In this document: positions 1 through 10,699 of the stretch, in pieces | How positions within the stretch are numbered: position 1 is the stretch's first letter | Layout: every line of letters begins with the position of its first letter | DNA from: Sarcocystis neurona | Lineage: Eukaryota > Apicomplexa > Conoidasida > Eucoccidiorida > Sarcocystidae | Assembly: GCA_000727475.1 (NCBI GenBank) | Contig: KL647304.1 | Location: forward strand, 2,308,299-2,372,298 | Direction: 5' to 3' | Length of the DNA: 64,000 nt | Notes under the pieces: model-generated | Database searches by the model: none | The model's input: only the letters and a program-made list of their open reading frames with translations | Told to the model about the DNA's origin: nothing | Made by a program: the position numbers and the translations under genes

Positions 1-658
1 GGAAGAGTAGAGGGGGAGACGAGACAGAGAAGGGAGACGAGACACCGCGAGGGGAGCAGGAGATCACGCGGGAAAAGCAGAGACACGGACAGCAACGCAG
101 AGTCGAGTGCAGCAGAGAGAGACGGAGAAGAACAGGAAGAAGAAAACGAAGAAAAAGAGGGGAAGGCGAGGAAGAAAAAGAAGCGGAAACGAAGAAAGTC
201 GTATTTTCAAGAGAAGTCAAAAGAGCCGATCTCTCCCGTCTCTGTCTCCGTCTCCGTGTCTCCTTCCGTATATATTCCCCGTCTCCCTTTCTTTCTTCCG
301 CTATTCTCCCGCCCGTCCGTCTCTTCCCCGTCCTTCTCTTCGTATTTCCTCGACCTGCCCGCATTTCTTCCGTGGATGGCCTCGCCGGCTGTCTTTCTAC
401 CGCCTTTTCTTTGTGTACATATGTTCGTATACGCACCACGTCACGTTTCTTCGTCTCCGCCCTCTCTCTGTCTCTTGCTGTTTCGTCCACTTCCCGTCCC
501 TTTTCCATGTTCTTTTTTCTCCTCCCATTCCAAGTCCCTCCACCCGTTTCCCTTCGATATCTCTCTGTCTGTGGTGGTCGTGGCCCGTCGCAGCCCACAG
601 ACCCGCACGCCGACGCTGCTGCTGCTGCTGCTGCAGTTTCCCTCTGCTGCAGCTGTCG
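1..658 (-). CDS. Possible downstream exon of the alveolin gene (open frame to window edge)
   Basis: After the donor at 736, the minus strand has an acceptor-like site (pyrimidine stretch then CAG) ending at 659. From there the phase-0 frame, the phase used by all three recognised alveolin exons, stays open to the left edge. The translation starts with Gln and Ala runs, then becomes Arg/Lys/Glu-rich, with no valine/proline alveolin repeats. Much of the openness comes from a purine bias on this strand, so it may be intron or 3' UTR. No stop codon is reached inside the window. Confidence 0.22.
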
Positions 659-736
659 CTGCAGGGGAAGAGACGGGACCCCTTTGAAGGCTAAGACGGC
701 GCAGCAGCAAGAGAGACAAAAAGAGGCTCTACTCAC

Positions 737-817
737 CTGCAGAACAGGGACGGGTATTTCCTTCGTTGTTTTGTGGACGACGTACTTCGGAACAACCCGC
801 AGGACTTCCCGCGGCAC
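737..817 (-). CDS. Alveolin / inner membrane complex protein, third recognised exon
   Basis: This 81-nt exon encodes 27 residues beginning VPREVLRVVPKYVVH and ending IPVPVLQ. These are the short Val/Pro/Lys/Glu repeats typical of alveolins, the filament proteins under the apicomplexan inner membrane complex. The acceptor CAG lies at 820-818 and the donor GTGAGT starts at 736, and both are strong. It is phase 0 at both ends, so it can follow the exon at 3597-3794, whose last residues are KVKVVE. The intervening 2.8 kb is mostly microsatellite, and a further small exon there cannot be excluded. Confidence 0.65.
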
Positions 818-1419
818 CTGCGCACGCACCCCGCAGCAGCAGCAGCAACAGCAGCAGCGCGGTCCGGACGCGGACGTCTCCCTCCCTTTGACTACCAGTG
901 TGTTTCACGAACCTCCTGCGTTTCTTCTGCCACATAGGTGGACACCTATTGGCAGTGTCTCCGTCTCGAGTTATCTTCTCCTGCGGTGCTTTCTGCTCTG
1001 TCTTTCTGTCCCTTTCTCGCTGTCCTTTTCTCTCTTCCTTTCGCTTCCTTTTGTTCTCTCTTTGGGTCTTCGCCGCGGCCTTCTGCACCGGCAGCAGGGG
1101 CGCGCGCGTCTCTGTTCTACGCGTGGCACAGCAGGAGAGACGGAGCGAGCAACACAGCAGCAGCAACTGGAAGCAGCGTCCGTCCCAAGGAACAGCGTGC
1201 GGGTGTTCTTCTGTGCAAAACCGAGGGAAAAGTCGCCTCGCCGCAGATATTCTGCAAGAGGAAACTCTTCAGCTCCACACGTAATGGCCACCTCGCGCTA
1301 CCGTGCTCTACGCATGCCTCGCGTGTACACACACCTGCGCGAAGAATAAGCTGCAGGCCGCTTCATCACACAAGCTGCATGCATATTTCTCTACGCAGTA
1401 TCTCTCCACAAGGAGCCCT

Positions 1420-2230
1420 ATGAATACATATATCATTCTAAGCAAGTAGTCACAAATATATAAATGTGGATGGATATAGAGACGTGCATACAGGTATATG
1501 TGTATAGGTGTATAGAAGACGCACGGATATATAGCTGGGCATGTGTGTACATCAATATACTTACATTGGTGGGCATGCATATACGCATACACATATGTAC
1601 ATGTGCACGTGAAATTCTGTATATATGGATATATCTACGTGTATACGTGTATACAACAAGCACACACATACACATCTATGTACGTGCATGTGTATAAGCG
1701 TAAATATACCTATACGTAGATATATATGTAGACATATATATATGTGTGTATATGTATATATATGTAGATATATATACATATATGTATACGTAGGTAAATT
1801 TCTGTATTTCTTGATATACGTATGCGTATCTGTGTATCAAAAACATGTATATATATATGTGGATGTATATATATGTATTCAAGTATATATATACATATAT
1901 ATAGGTACGCATATATATATATTTATATGTGTGAAATTTTGTGTATATATGTATATATGCTTGTGTATATAATACAAACATACAAATGTGTGTTGTGAGA
2001 ATATATATACACATACGTATATATGTATACATTTATATGCAAAAGTAGATATACATGTTTCGAAAACTCCATATATATATATGTGTGACCTTGTGTGCCT
2101 ATATGTATGTATGTATTCGTAGATACCGCATATAATCGCGTACGTGTAACTATATGTTGGTACACACACACATATATATGTATATGTAGAAAAAGGCATG
2201 CCAACTATTTATATATATGTAGTTGATATG
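1420..2230. repeat. TA/TATG/TACATA microsatellite block within the alveolin gene
   Basis: About 800 bp is dominated by ATATATGTATAC-like words with interspersed (TA)n. Frames here translate to Tyr/Ile/Val/Cys strings and are not treated as genes. A smaller block of the same type lies at about 2,510-2,720. Between about 2,230 and 3,590 the sequence is mixed, and no exon could be supported. By position the block lies in the intron between the alveolin exons at 3597-3794 and 737-817. Confidence 0.85.
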
Positions 2231-3596
2231 CATGTGTGGGTAAAAAGACGAAAATATATAAGTATTTGTGTAAGAGTACTGGTAAGGTGATTTCGGTTGG
2301 CATACCCATGCTGGTCCCTCTGCTGCCAGGAAAATTTATCCCGTCCTCCCCACGTATGTCTTTACTGCAGACAGCAGGGCAAAAACCTTCCGCTTTCCCT
2401 GTCTGTTTTGTTCTCTTCCATTTCTTCTACTTTCTCTTCTTTTCATCCTCTATACTTCAACGTACCAGCATTCACGTATGCCCACCGCCACAAAGAGACG
2501 TCCACCCAGAAACTCACATATATAAACTTGCACACACATATACATATATATCAGAGGTGTAATGTACACAAGTACATATATATATATATTGGCGATTCAT
2601 GTGAGTGTGACGCATATATACATATATATACCTGCTTTACACGTGTATATATATATGTAGGTCACTCTCTCTCTCTAGATATATATGTATGAAATAAATG
2701 TGAGTAGGAAGCATATTGATGAATGATTTATAGGTGTAAGTATGTGTGTCTATATATAAGTAGGTATGAGTAGAAATACGTATGGTTGTATAGGCGCCTG
2801 CAGGTGGACTGTATCGCGCAGGGTTTGCTTACACGTATATTTGTTTGTGTGTGTACGTGTATGTAGATGCGACTGTACGCATGCATTTGTTTTAACGCAT
2901 GCACAGATATGTGCAGCAGGGAAACGAACTGGGTACATGCATCTCTGTAAGTGTAAATCTATTCTATAGGAAAAAGGCTCCTCTTTTATATGTCGTTGTA
3001 TCAGTAAGTGTAGACGAAGGACAAGACACAACTTCATATATTTGTCCACTCATGTATATAGACAGATATCCGAAGAAGAGAGGTGTATATTCTCCATCTG
3101 TGAAGACGACTACCAATAGGAAGAAGCCCGTCCCTATGTACACATACATATACATGTCTCTCTGCATATATATATGTATGTGGTCCTGTATAAGATGTAA
3201 GTTGCCCTCCTGCAAACAAATATAGGGAAAACTGAGAAGGGACAATATATATATATATATACTGGGTAGAAAGCCATATGGAGGAACGTACATATTGCCC
3301 CCGTCTGTAGGGGAAAACAAACGAAGTGTTTGGGCGTGTTTGTGTGTAGGTGTCTCTCCCTATATATGTTTACGTATACATTTATATCTCTGTATAAATA
3401 AGAGAAACGTGTGTATATGTGTATTTCTTCGGCGAAGAAATGCATATAAAAGGGTGCTCCCCCCCTTCCCCTTCCCCTGTCTCCGAGTCGTCCCGTAGCC
3501 GTCTCCCCTTCTCTGTCTCGTTCGCTCGAGTTTGCACGGGAGACGTGCATGCGTGCGGAAAGGCAGATATTTTTTGGTGAGTTTCGCGACCCCCAC

Positions 3597-3794
3597 CTCG
3601 ACGACTTTCACTTTGGGGACGAGCTTCAGAACTTCCTCGGTTTGCTGTACTTCTTCGTATCGATCGACGATCTTGACGACCGGAACTTCAACGTATTTGG
3701 GGATGAGTTTCTCTTCAAACCGCGGCACAAAAATGACGTTTTCAACAATTTTCTCCTTCGGCACTCGTTTCTCCACGTGAATCACCTCAGGCAC
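3597..3794 (-). CDS. Alveolin / inner membrane complex protein, second recognised exon
   Basis: This 198-nt exon encodes 66 residues rich in alternating Val, Pro, Glu and Lys, including VPEVIHVEKRVPKEKIVE and FEEKLIPKYVEVPVV. This is the alveolin repeat signature of intermediate-filament-like proteins in the subpellicular network of Apicomplexa. The acceptor ends at 3795 (GGCAG) and the donor GTGGGG starts at 3596. Read past that donor, the frame loses the repeat character at once, which supports a splice there. It is phase 0 at both ends and joins the exon at 5086-5286 as VIVE then VPEV, continuing the repeat register. Which alveolin paralogue (IMC1, ALV and so on) cannot be decided. Confidence 0.85.
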
Positions 3795-3867
3795 CTGCCG
3801 TCCACCGGGATCCCAGCAGAAAAAGCAGCAGCACAACCGCGAGACGAAAGGAGAAGGAGATGGAGGA

Positions 3868-3980
3868 ACAACAGCAGCAGCAGCATAACAGCAGCAGCAG
3901 CATAACAGCAGCAGCAGCATAACAGCGGCAGCAGCAGCAGTGACAGCAGTAGTGACAGCAGCAGCAGCAGCATAACAGCG

Positions 3981-4013
<33 letters not shown>

Positions 4014-4112
4014 GTGACAGCAGCAGCAGCATAACAGCGGCAGCAGCAGCAGTGACAGCAGCAGCAGCGGCAGTGACAGCAGCAGCAGCAGTGACCGCAG
4101 CAGCAGCAACAG
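3868..4112. repeat. CAG trinucleotide array (CTG on the sense strand of the alveolin gene)
   Basis: About 245 bp of imperfect (CAG)n, with ACA, GTG and CGG interruptions, lies just upstream of the 3597-3794 exon in gene orientation, inside its intron. On the gene's own strand the array reads CTG. The rest of the intron, about 4,200-5,085, contains (TA)n tracts near 4,220-4,250 and 4,450-4,475. No other exon was seen there. Confidence 0.9.
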
Positions 4113-5085
4113 CGCCATTCCTATAGCAGTGAGAACCTGTATTCCTAAAAGGAGCAAAACAGCCACATGAAACAGCAAAGCCGAAGGCACGCAGAGTCCT
4201 GGTATAGCTGTTTATCTATATAAATATATACATATATATATATATATGTTCTTGTCCATCCATACATGTATGTATACGTGTGTGTAGTACGTAGTTAGTT
4301 ATGTGTTCTGCCCATTGCATATACGTATGTCCATTTCTGTTCCCTTATACATAAACACATACATCTCTACGCGCTGGCGTATCTATTGATACGTATAAAT
4401 AGAGAGAGAAACACACAGGAAGAAAAATACGTACATACCCATGCACATACACATATATATATATATATATATATTTGTATGTATGCGCATAGGGTGACGC
4501 ATACGTACATAGCAACCTGTTCAAACAACGGGACGTATACATATATATATATTGTGTGTGTATGAACAGATGTTTACGTAGGTATATCGTAGGCGCGATT
4601 CGATGAGAAATATATATTCAGATATAATTGTCTACATAGAAGCACACATGTGCTGGCATCTGTCTGTATCTACATGCGTTTATATATCGAGAGGAAGAGA
4701 GACTCATATATATGTGAATACATGTATATACATATCTGCAGATAAGCACACACTTACTGATAGCTGTCTATATATACGTATGCATACATGTGTGTGGAGG
4801 GAGAAAGTCACACATATACATATATATGTGTATGTGTATCTACAAAAAAGCTCCTATTCGGCGAGAGCTGTGTATGCATCAGTATACACATAGGTGTGTG
4901 GAGAGAGTGATATATATGTGTGTGAATGCAGACGCGCTGGGGTGTCTGTACACTCGACAAGTATGTCGCTCCCGAGAAAAGCGTCGCACTTCCGCGGGGG
5001 AGGAAATGTGCGAAAGAGAGAGGGGAAGCCGCAGGAGAAGAAGAGGCGGATTTTCGTGAAGCAGCAGCGCTGCTGTAGGAATTAC

Positions 5086-5286
5086 CTCGACAATAACGTC
5101 GGTGTAGTGGACCTCGGGAACTTCTACAAATCTTTCGACTTGCTGAACGATGGGTTTATCGATGAAAGTGATTTTTTCCTCGATTCGAGCGGCAGGGACG
5201 ACCGTGTCGACCCGCTTTATCAGCGGAACTTCAACTTGTTTTTCGACGATCTTCACCGGTCGCAGCAGGGGGACGATCACCTCGTG
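5086..5286 (-). CDS. Alveolin / inner membrane complex protein, first recognised exon
   Basis: This 201-nt exon encodes 67 residues beginning HEVIVPLLRPVKIVEKQVEV and ending VPEVHYTDVIVE, with clear alveolin repeats. The donor GTAATT starts at 5085. The acceptor is placed at 5288-5287 (CTGCAG). The same frame stays open upstream to about 5,526, so a longer exon is possible, but that extension has no alveolin character. All three recognised exons are phase 0 with lengths divisible by three. The start codon and N-terminal exons were not identified and should lie upstream (higher coordinates) in the repeat-interrupted sequence to about 7.4 kb. Confidence 0.85.
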
Positions 5287-6847
5287 CTGCAGACGAATCA
5301 AACGATCTCTGGCCTTCTTCGCTTTCGAACAGATGTAGCAAGAGCGAAGCGCAGAAGAAGCCTCTACGCGTGGTGGCCGAGAATAAAACAGCGACAAAGG
5401 CACACGTGTATGTGTTTGCATGTACGAGGGCAGAGGTGGAGATTCAGGAGCGCCCGCGAAGTAGAAGAAGAAGACAGGAGGCAGCACACACCCCACACGT
5501 GTAGATAGACAGATGTTAAAATGCATGCAGAGTAGAACAAATGCAGTCCAGAAGAAGAGACGAGACGCTCGTATCTAGACTTTTTGGGGGATGTTTGTAG
5601 GTATCTCTAGGTAAACGCGCACACACACACAGACACGTATGAAGAAACGTTGCATGCAGGCAGAGACGTGTATACCTGTCAAAATTGAGGGCAGCTTTGT
5701 GTTGAAGGCAGGGAGAAGGCAAATATGCATATATACATATATGTGTGGGGATGTATGCGTGGAAGTGTGTGTCGTAGGGAAAGTGGGTGACGAAGAAGAA
5801 ACGCCTGCATATCAATTCAGGGGAGAGTGAAGAGAGACACAGAGACGAGACACAAGAAAATACATTTATACATATTTATATATGTAGAGGGAGACTGCGC
5901 AGAGAGGCTGAGCGTGTAGAAGAAGAGAGACACAGAGACGAGACAGAAGAAGTGCATACGTATTGCTACATGCATATGTGTGTTGTCGCATGCCTCCGCC
6001 GAGACTGACCGTATACTATATATATATATATGTATTCTGACGGACGCCTCCGCATGCATATGTACACAGCGTGTGTAACGTAGAGATACAGATACAAGTG
6101 TATATAAATAGATAAATATATAAATATATATACAGACACACATAAGGATAGGCGCTGTTCCATCTGCGCGTCTGTAAGTAGATATGTACTTGTAATATAT
6201 GTGTGGAGTCGGGCGCTTCCACCTTTATAAGACACAGCTTGTAGGTAGAAAAGAACCCGCCGGCAAAGACAAGCTTCCACAGCTTTACTCGACGTCTCCG
6301 TCTCTCTCTGTCTTTCTTTGAGTATACACCCGGCGCCAGGGGAAGAAGAAAAGCAGACTGTCTGCAATTGAGAGTAAGCTTCCCTTCAAGAGTGCCCTGC
6401 TGCAGCATTCACCGAGATTCGACGTGCTCCTGAAACCTTTTTTTCTGCTGCGGCTATACCAAGAGACGAAACAGCGGCAGCAGGATCAGCGGAGCGGGAG
6501 CTGCTACGACGCAACAGGGGGAGCAGCAACAGCAGCAGCAGCGCTCCGCCGCAGAGATGGGTGGGCTGCAGCAGCAGCAGCACATTTCGGCAGGAGCAGA
6601 TACACGTGACACGAGCAGAAACGTAAACTGGCCATTACCAGAGAGAGGCAAGAGTCTCGCATGCAGGGATGAGGGCTGTGGGCCCGCGTGTGTCCACACG
6701 AGCAGCAACTAGAAGAGGCGCATGCAGAAGTCTACATGATAGAGGCCGTCAGGGAACAGGCGTATGTCTTGCAAAAAACTCAATACATTTATATGTAAAA
6801 TATATAACTACATTGTGCGGCACGTGTGTGCGTCTGTCTTTATACGC

Positions 6848-6880
<33 letters not shown>

Positions 6881-7416
6881 TGCATGCGAGCATGTAATCA
6901 CGTAGATACGTGTCCCTGTGCGTGTGTGGAGATGGATACAAGAGAGCTTCCGCAGGACAGTCGTTCCTCAGAACCCTCAGCAAGCAGCTTTTCTCTGCTG
7001 AGTATCACCTTCCCAGAGGAAGAAGCAGCCCATATAGCAGCAGCAGCAGCAATTCTCCCCGTCCTGCCCGAAGACGCTCGAGGCACACGCGGAGGCAGCA
7101 CAGGGAGGGGAAGAGAAGGAGACGAATGAGAGAAGCCAGCTTTTAGCAGCAGCAGCAGTAATTTGTCAGTATTTTCTCCAAGGAGAAACGCCAGTAGGCA
7201 AGAAGGACTTCCCTAGACGAAGCAACAAAACAGGGGCAGAAGTTTCTGCAAGTGGACAGGTGACTGCAGAGCCTTTCTGCCAAGTAAAAATTAGAGAGAG
7301 AGAGCGTAAGAAGAAAACAAAAGTTGCCCTTGGCCGCGGACAGGGTCTTCTTGTTCTCGTGTCTCTACAGCAGCCGGAAAGTAGTGCTCTGCCTCGTCCT
7401 GGATCAGTCCTGCTAT
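5287..7416. other. Stretch without a firm gene; probable 5' part of the alveolin gene
   Basis: This contains TATG-type microsatellites (about 5,720-5,760, 6,010-6,170 and 6,840-6,900), short CAG runs (about 6,475-6,585 and 7,035-7,055) and non-repetitive sequence. On the minus strand, frames around 6,230-6,410 and 6,950-7,030 read like coding sequence, for example LWKLVFAGGFFSTYK. They have no recognisable domain and no splice sites that fix a phase, so no exon is called. Confidence 0.4.
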
Positions 7417-7506
7417 CTATGAGACTAGAAATAGTCCTACGTGTGACTTATCCGCGAAGAAAAAGGTTTCTACTACGTAGCCGGCCAGTTCACCCAGAAT
7501 TTTTAG
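7417..7506 (-). CDS. Unrecognised gene, possible terminal exon
   Basis: This 90-nt open segment follows an acceptor-like CTTCTTACTCCCAG ending at 7507. It encodes 29 residues starting LKILGELAGYVVETFFFADK and ends in TAG. The hydrophobic, non-repetitive composition differs from the surrounding noise, which suggests real coding sequence. It could be spliced to the segment at 7550-7776, but only through a non-consensus donor (GTGGAG after SLQ), because the upstream frame also has its own stop at 7550. No family is recognised; the helical look could suit an ARM/HEAT-type protein, which is a guess. Confidence 0.35.
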   Translation of the reverse strand, partial: LKILGELAGYVVETFFFADKSHVGLFLVS

Positions 7507-7549
7507 CTGGGAGTAAGAAGTGTCTTCTGTTCTAGGAAGAAGTAAATCT

Positions 7550-7776
7550 TCATGAAGTCCCTTTCTTCCTCAGCCCTTGTTCTTCTCCGTGAGGACGGGT
7601 CTGTCTGTCGTTTTGTTTTCTCTTGGCTTCTGCACACGGGAAGTTCTTCTTCTCCACTTGAAGAGAGATTGTGTCTATTGCTTCGATGCAGACATCTATA
7701 ATAGACAGTAAAACTTCGGGAAAATTGGCCACAGCCAATTCGTCGAGGAGAAGTTTCTTCTTATCTGGGAAACTGC
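7550..7776 (-). CDS. Unrecognised gene, helical exon
   Basis: After a CTGCTGCAG acceptor-like site ending at 7777, the minus strand encodes LLLDELAVANFPEVLLSIID followed by VCIEAIDTISLQVEKK and a basic tail, and stops with TGA at 7550. The Leu/Ala/Ile pattern looks like amphipathic helices. Phase does not match the upstream exon at 7985-8508 (which ends in phase 0) using the best acceptor, so an exon is missing, an acceptor is misassigned, or the two belong to different genes. The last 30 codons may instead be intron if splicing to 7417-7506 occurs. Confidence 0.4.
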
Positions 7777-7984
7777 AGCAGCCACAGCAGCAGCAGTCTC
7801 GTCGTATCATTGGGCAAGAGCCGCAGCAGCAAGCGAAGGAGAGGACAGCGTCACTAGAGATGGACGTAGGACAACATATTCGACGGAGAGGGACGTTTAC
7901 TTCAGCGCTGATGTAATTTCTTCTTCTCGCTCTCTCTCTCTTTCTGTTGACTTGTAGAAGAGCAGCAACCTCTCTTTAGCTTAC

Positions 7985-8508
7985 TTTTTCGTATCCTTCG
8001 TTGCGCAGCAGCTGGTTTTCTACAACTCCCGACTGCCCAGTAGCAGCCACCGGGGCTCCCAGTCCTCTGCGTGGGGACCAGCTGCTGGCCTGTCTATGGT
8101 GGAAAGAAGGTGGGGTGCTGCTGCCGCTGCTGTTGCACGGGGGACTGCTGCAGCTAAACGGACTCATGCTGCTGGCGGTGGTCATGCGGGAAGTCGTCCC
8201 CGATAGGCAGGGGCTGCAGGAAAAAGCGGCAGGAGCTGCAGGGGTCGGGGGAGGAAAACGGCAAGAGGAGCAGGTAGGAGACGCAGGAGGGGCGTGCAGG
8301 GAAGGAGGCATCTTCGACGAAAACGAAGTGGACGGAAGAAAAGACCAGGGACCGGCGGGAGAAGAAGATGCAAAGGACGTCGCAGAAGAAGAATAAGGAA
8401 GGGGTGAAACGGCGGGAAAAAGAGAAGACGCGGAAAACGCGGAAGAAAAGGACGACGGAGCGGGGACGGCAGGAAGTAGTGGAACGGTTCGCACAGGCGG
8501 AGGTGGAT
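7985..8508 (-). CDS. Unrecognised gene, Pro/Ser-rich exon
   Basis: This open segment of about 524 nt lies between an acceptor-like CAACAG (ending 8509) and a good donor GTAAGC (starting 7984). It encodes a Pro/Ser-rich low-complexity stretch and ends QLLRNEGYEK. It is not a triplet-repeat translation, and the strong donor supports it. It is probably an internal exon of the same minus-strand gene as the segments near 7.4-7.8 kb. The start of that gene was not found. The longer frames at 8,154-9,726 that overlap it run through the inverted repeat below and are not supported as protein. Confidence 0.35.
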
Positions 8509-9370
8509 CTGTTGGGCCTGGTCCACACACGCACACACACGTACGGGCCAGCATCTCTTGACTTCCTTCTTTCTTTCCCGGGAGAAGAAAAAGCGGCTTC
8601 TTTGAGAGCAGGTGCACGGTTGAGCTGTGGGGTAGTCGATTCCTTCTTTTTTGCTGTCGCAGGCAGGCAAAAAAGGTTGCCGAGCAGTCCGATGTTGCTG
8701 TTGCCGAGCAGGGACAGAGCGACTGCTGCTGGCGAAAAAGACGAAATTGCGAGGGATGCACCGAGTGGGGGGAGGGACAGGAAGTACGCAGAAATGAACA
8801 AGCAGTCGGGATGAGTAAGCGTCTGTTTTCTTTGCAGCAGGAGGCGCACGAAAGAGAGAAGAGCAGAAACTGCAGCAGCACGAGGCGCAGCGGCGGCCCG
8901 CGAAGACTGCGACGCGGAGCAGCAGCAGCAGGAGGCGAGGGGCAGCAAGGACAGAAGCGTATACGGGTGGGACGGGAAAAAGGAAGGGCAGAAAAGGAGC
9001 GTGGGAGTGAGGGACTGTCCAGCAGCAAAATGAAGAACAGCCGAGGCCGCCGCGGTGTACAGACACCCCAAGCGTGAGAGGGTTCAGAGAGACGACGGTG
9101 TGTGGGCAGGCGAAGAAGCGTGTCCACGTGTGACATACGTGCAGAAAGCACGGAGCCTCATGCCTTCTACGTAGGCAAAGTGATCTGGCGAACAAGAAAC
9201 GGAAAACAAATGTCTGCGGAGGAGAAGACTCTGCAAAAAAGATGCGTGCATGTGTGCGTCTTATCGGCGCGTCCAGGCCGTCGCTGGTGACTACCCAAGC
9301 AGGCGCACATGCACGTCTTTCCTTTATACCTGTGGAGAAGTTTATGTATTTGTGGACGTAAGGCGGCGCA

Positions 9371-9436
9371 GCAGCCCCCTGCGTGGCGACGCACAGCGCG
9401 TCCGAAATTCTGCTGCGGCGGCCTAGCGCGCATGCG
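9371..9436. repeat. Left arm of a perfect 66-bp inverted repeat
   Basis: The 66 bases from GCAGCCCCCTGCG to GCGCATGCG are the exact reverse complement of 9673-9738. The spacer is 236 bp (9437-9672) and carries no obvious ORF or terminal motif of a known transposon class. No target-site duplication is evident in the immediate flanks. The arrangement suits a foldback or MITE-like element, or a local inverted duplication. Confidence 0.9.
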
Positions 9437-9672
9437 TCGCACGTGCATATCCCAGACACACACAAAAGCAAAGGAGAGAGGCGGGTGGCACAGGGTAGTA
9501 GCGGTGCGGAGAGAGCAGCTACGAATTTCGATCTGCAGACAGGAGAAGCTGCCGACTGTCCTGCTAAACGGCACGGGAGTTCTGCACGAGTGATAGGCAG
9601 GAGGACACATGTCTCGGGATGGGGCAGCTCGCAGTCTTCTCCTTTCGTCGAAGGGGGCTGCGACAGTTTTGC

Positions 9673-9738
9673 CGCATGCGCGCTAGGCCGCCGCAGCAGA
9701 ATTTCGGACGCGCTGTGCGTCGCCACGCAGGGGGCTGC
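9673..9738. repeat. Right arm of the 66-bp inverted repeat
   Basis: This is the exact reverse complement of 9371-9436 with no mismatches. Because both arms encode the same peptide on opposite strands, frames on both strands of this region share the residues ATHSASEILLRRPS. That is a product of the palindrome, not evidence of coding. Confidence 0.9.
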
Positions 9739-10699
9739 CTATCTCGTTAACTGCAGTGCGGTCGCTTGAGGAAGAGGGCGAGCAGTCGCTCCTGCAACAG
9801 CACTTCCACAGATGCGTCTCACCGCCGGCCTGCAGCTTGCGAGCTGCAGCAGGTGTGGCCAGATGCAGCAGCAGTTCTCGAACCCCGCTACTACTAGTTG
9901 AGGGACGGCGACACACGTCTGTTGCGCGCCGTTGCGCATCTGATATGACGGCCCGCTCCTGCAACAACTGCGTCTCTGCATGTGGGGTTATAAGGCAGCA
10001 GCAGCAGGAAGAGCCTTTTCTGTCTATCTGGAGTCCTGCCACCTGAGTCGTCCTCCTGCAGGGTGCAGCCAAATTCCTCTGCTACACGCCCATGGATTCG
10101 GGTTCAGCAGCAGCGACAACAGCCTGGGGACGTGCTACAACCAATCTGGCCAGTATTCTCGAGTAAAAAATGGCTACTTGATTCATTCTATCTTTTCTAA
10201 GCCAGTGACGCTCTTGCTGGGAGTGACCAGAAAGGGCAGTTCCTGCACGTGTGTTCACCTCGTGGCCGCGGGTCGATGCAGCCTTCGCGACAGCAGCAAC
10301 AGCAGCAGCAGGTTTGTGTGGCTGCGATCTGCACAGGCCGCATCCGCACACACTTCCCACGTAACAGCAACGCATCAGTCTCTCGAGCTTGCCGGTTGAA
10401 ACAGCAGACTTTTTGCTGCAGAAGACGAAAGATGAGCCACAGCACACAAAAAAGACAGCCAGGCTAGCAGCAGCAGCCCTCTGCGATGCCAGCAAGAGCA
10501 GCAGCATAGCTATTATGTCGAAGGACCGCTCAGAGTCAAGCAGCAACCGCAGCAGCGCACTTTTTAACAAGAGCAACACATGCAAGAAACAGCAGCAGCG
10601 GCAACACGTTTTTTTCCAACAGGCGAGCCCCACTTGCAAAACGCAGAAGCAGCGTACGTTATTGCTGCCGCCTTTACACCTCGTTGCAGCGATTCTCAC
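9739..10699. other. CAG-spotted sequence, possible downstream exons of the poly-Gln gene
   Basis: Short CAG runs are scattered through this stretch. On the minus strand a TTCTGCAG acceptor-like site near 10,422 could follow the donor at 10,699. In matching phase it gives only about a dozen residues before a stop. A minus frame near 10,150-10,210 contains NQVAIFYSRILARL and looks coding-like, but it cannot be tied in by splice phase. No firm exon is called. Confidence 0.3.

Noticed and set aside
372..1349. 325-codon plus-strand open frame
   Set aside because: It has mixed Ser/Phe/Cys/Gln composition through a CT-rich strand, and it is antisense to the alveolin exon at 737-817, which has both splice sites.
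1464..2204. Many overlapping Tyr/Ile/Val/His-rich ORFs on both strands
   Set aside because: They are direct translations of TATA/TATG microsatellites. The same applies near 12.7-13.1, 33.8-34.9, 40.6-40.9, 52.3, 61.6 and 63.3-63.8 kb.
8182..9726. 514-codon minus-strand ORF
   Set aside because: It runs through the 66-bp inverted repeat and low-complexity Cys/Pro/Ser sequence. The same peptide appears on the plus strand because of the palindrome. Only the part at 7985-8508, in another frame, has a supported donor.
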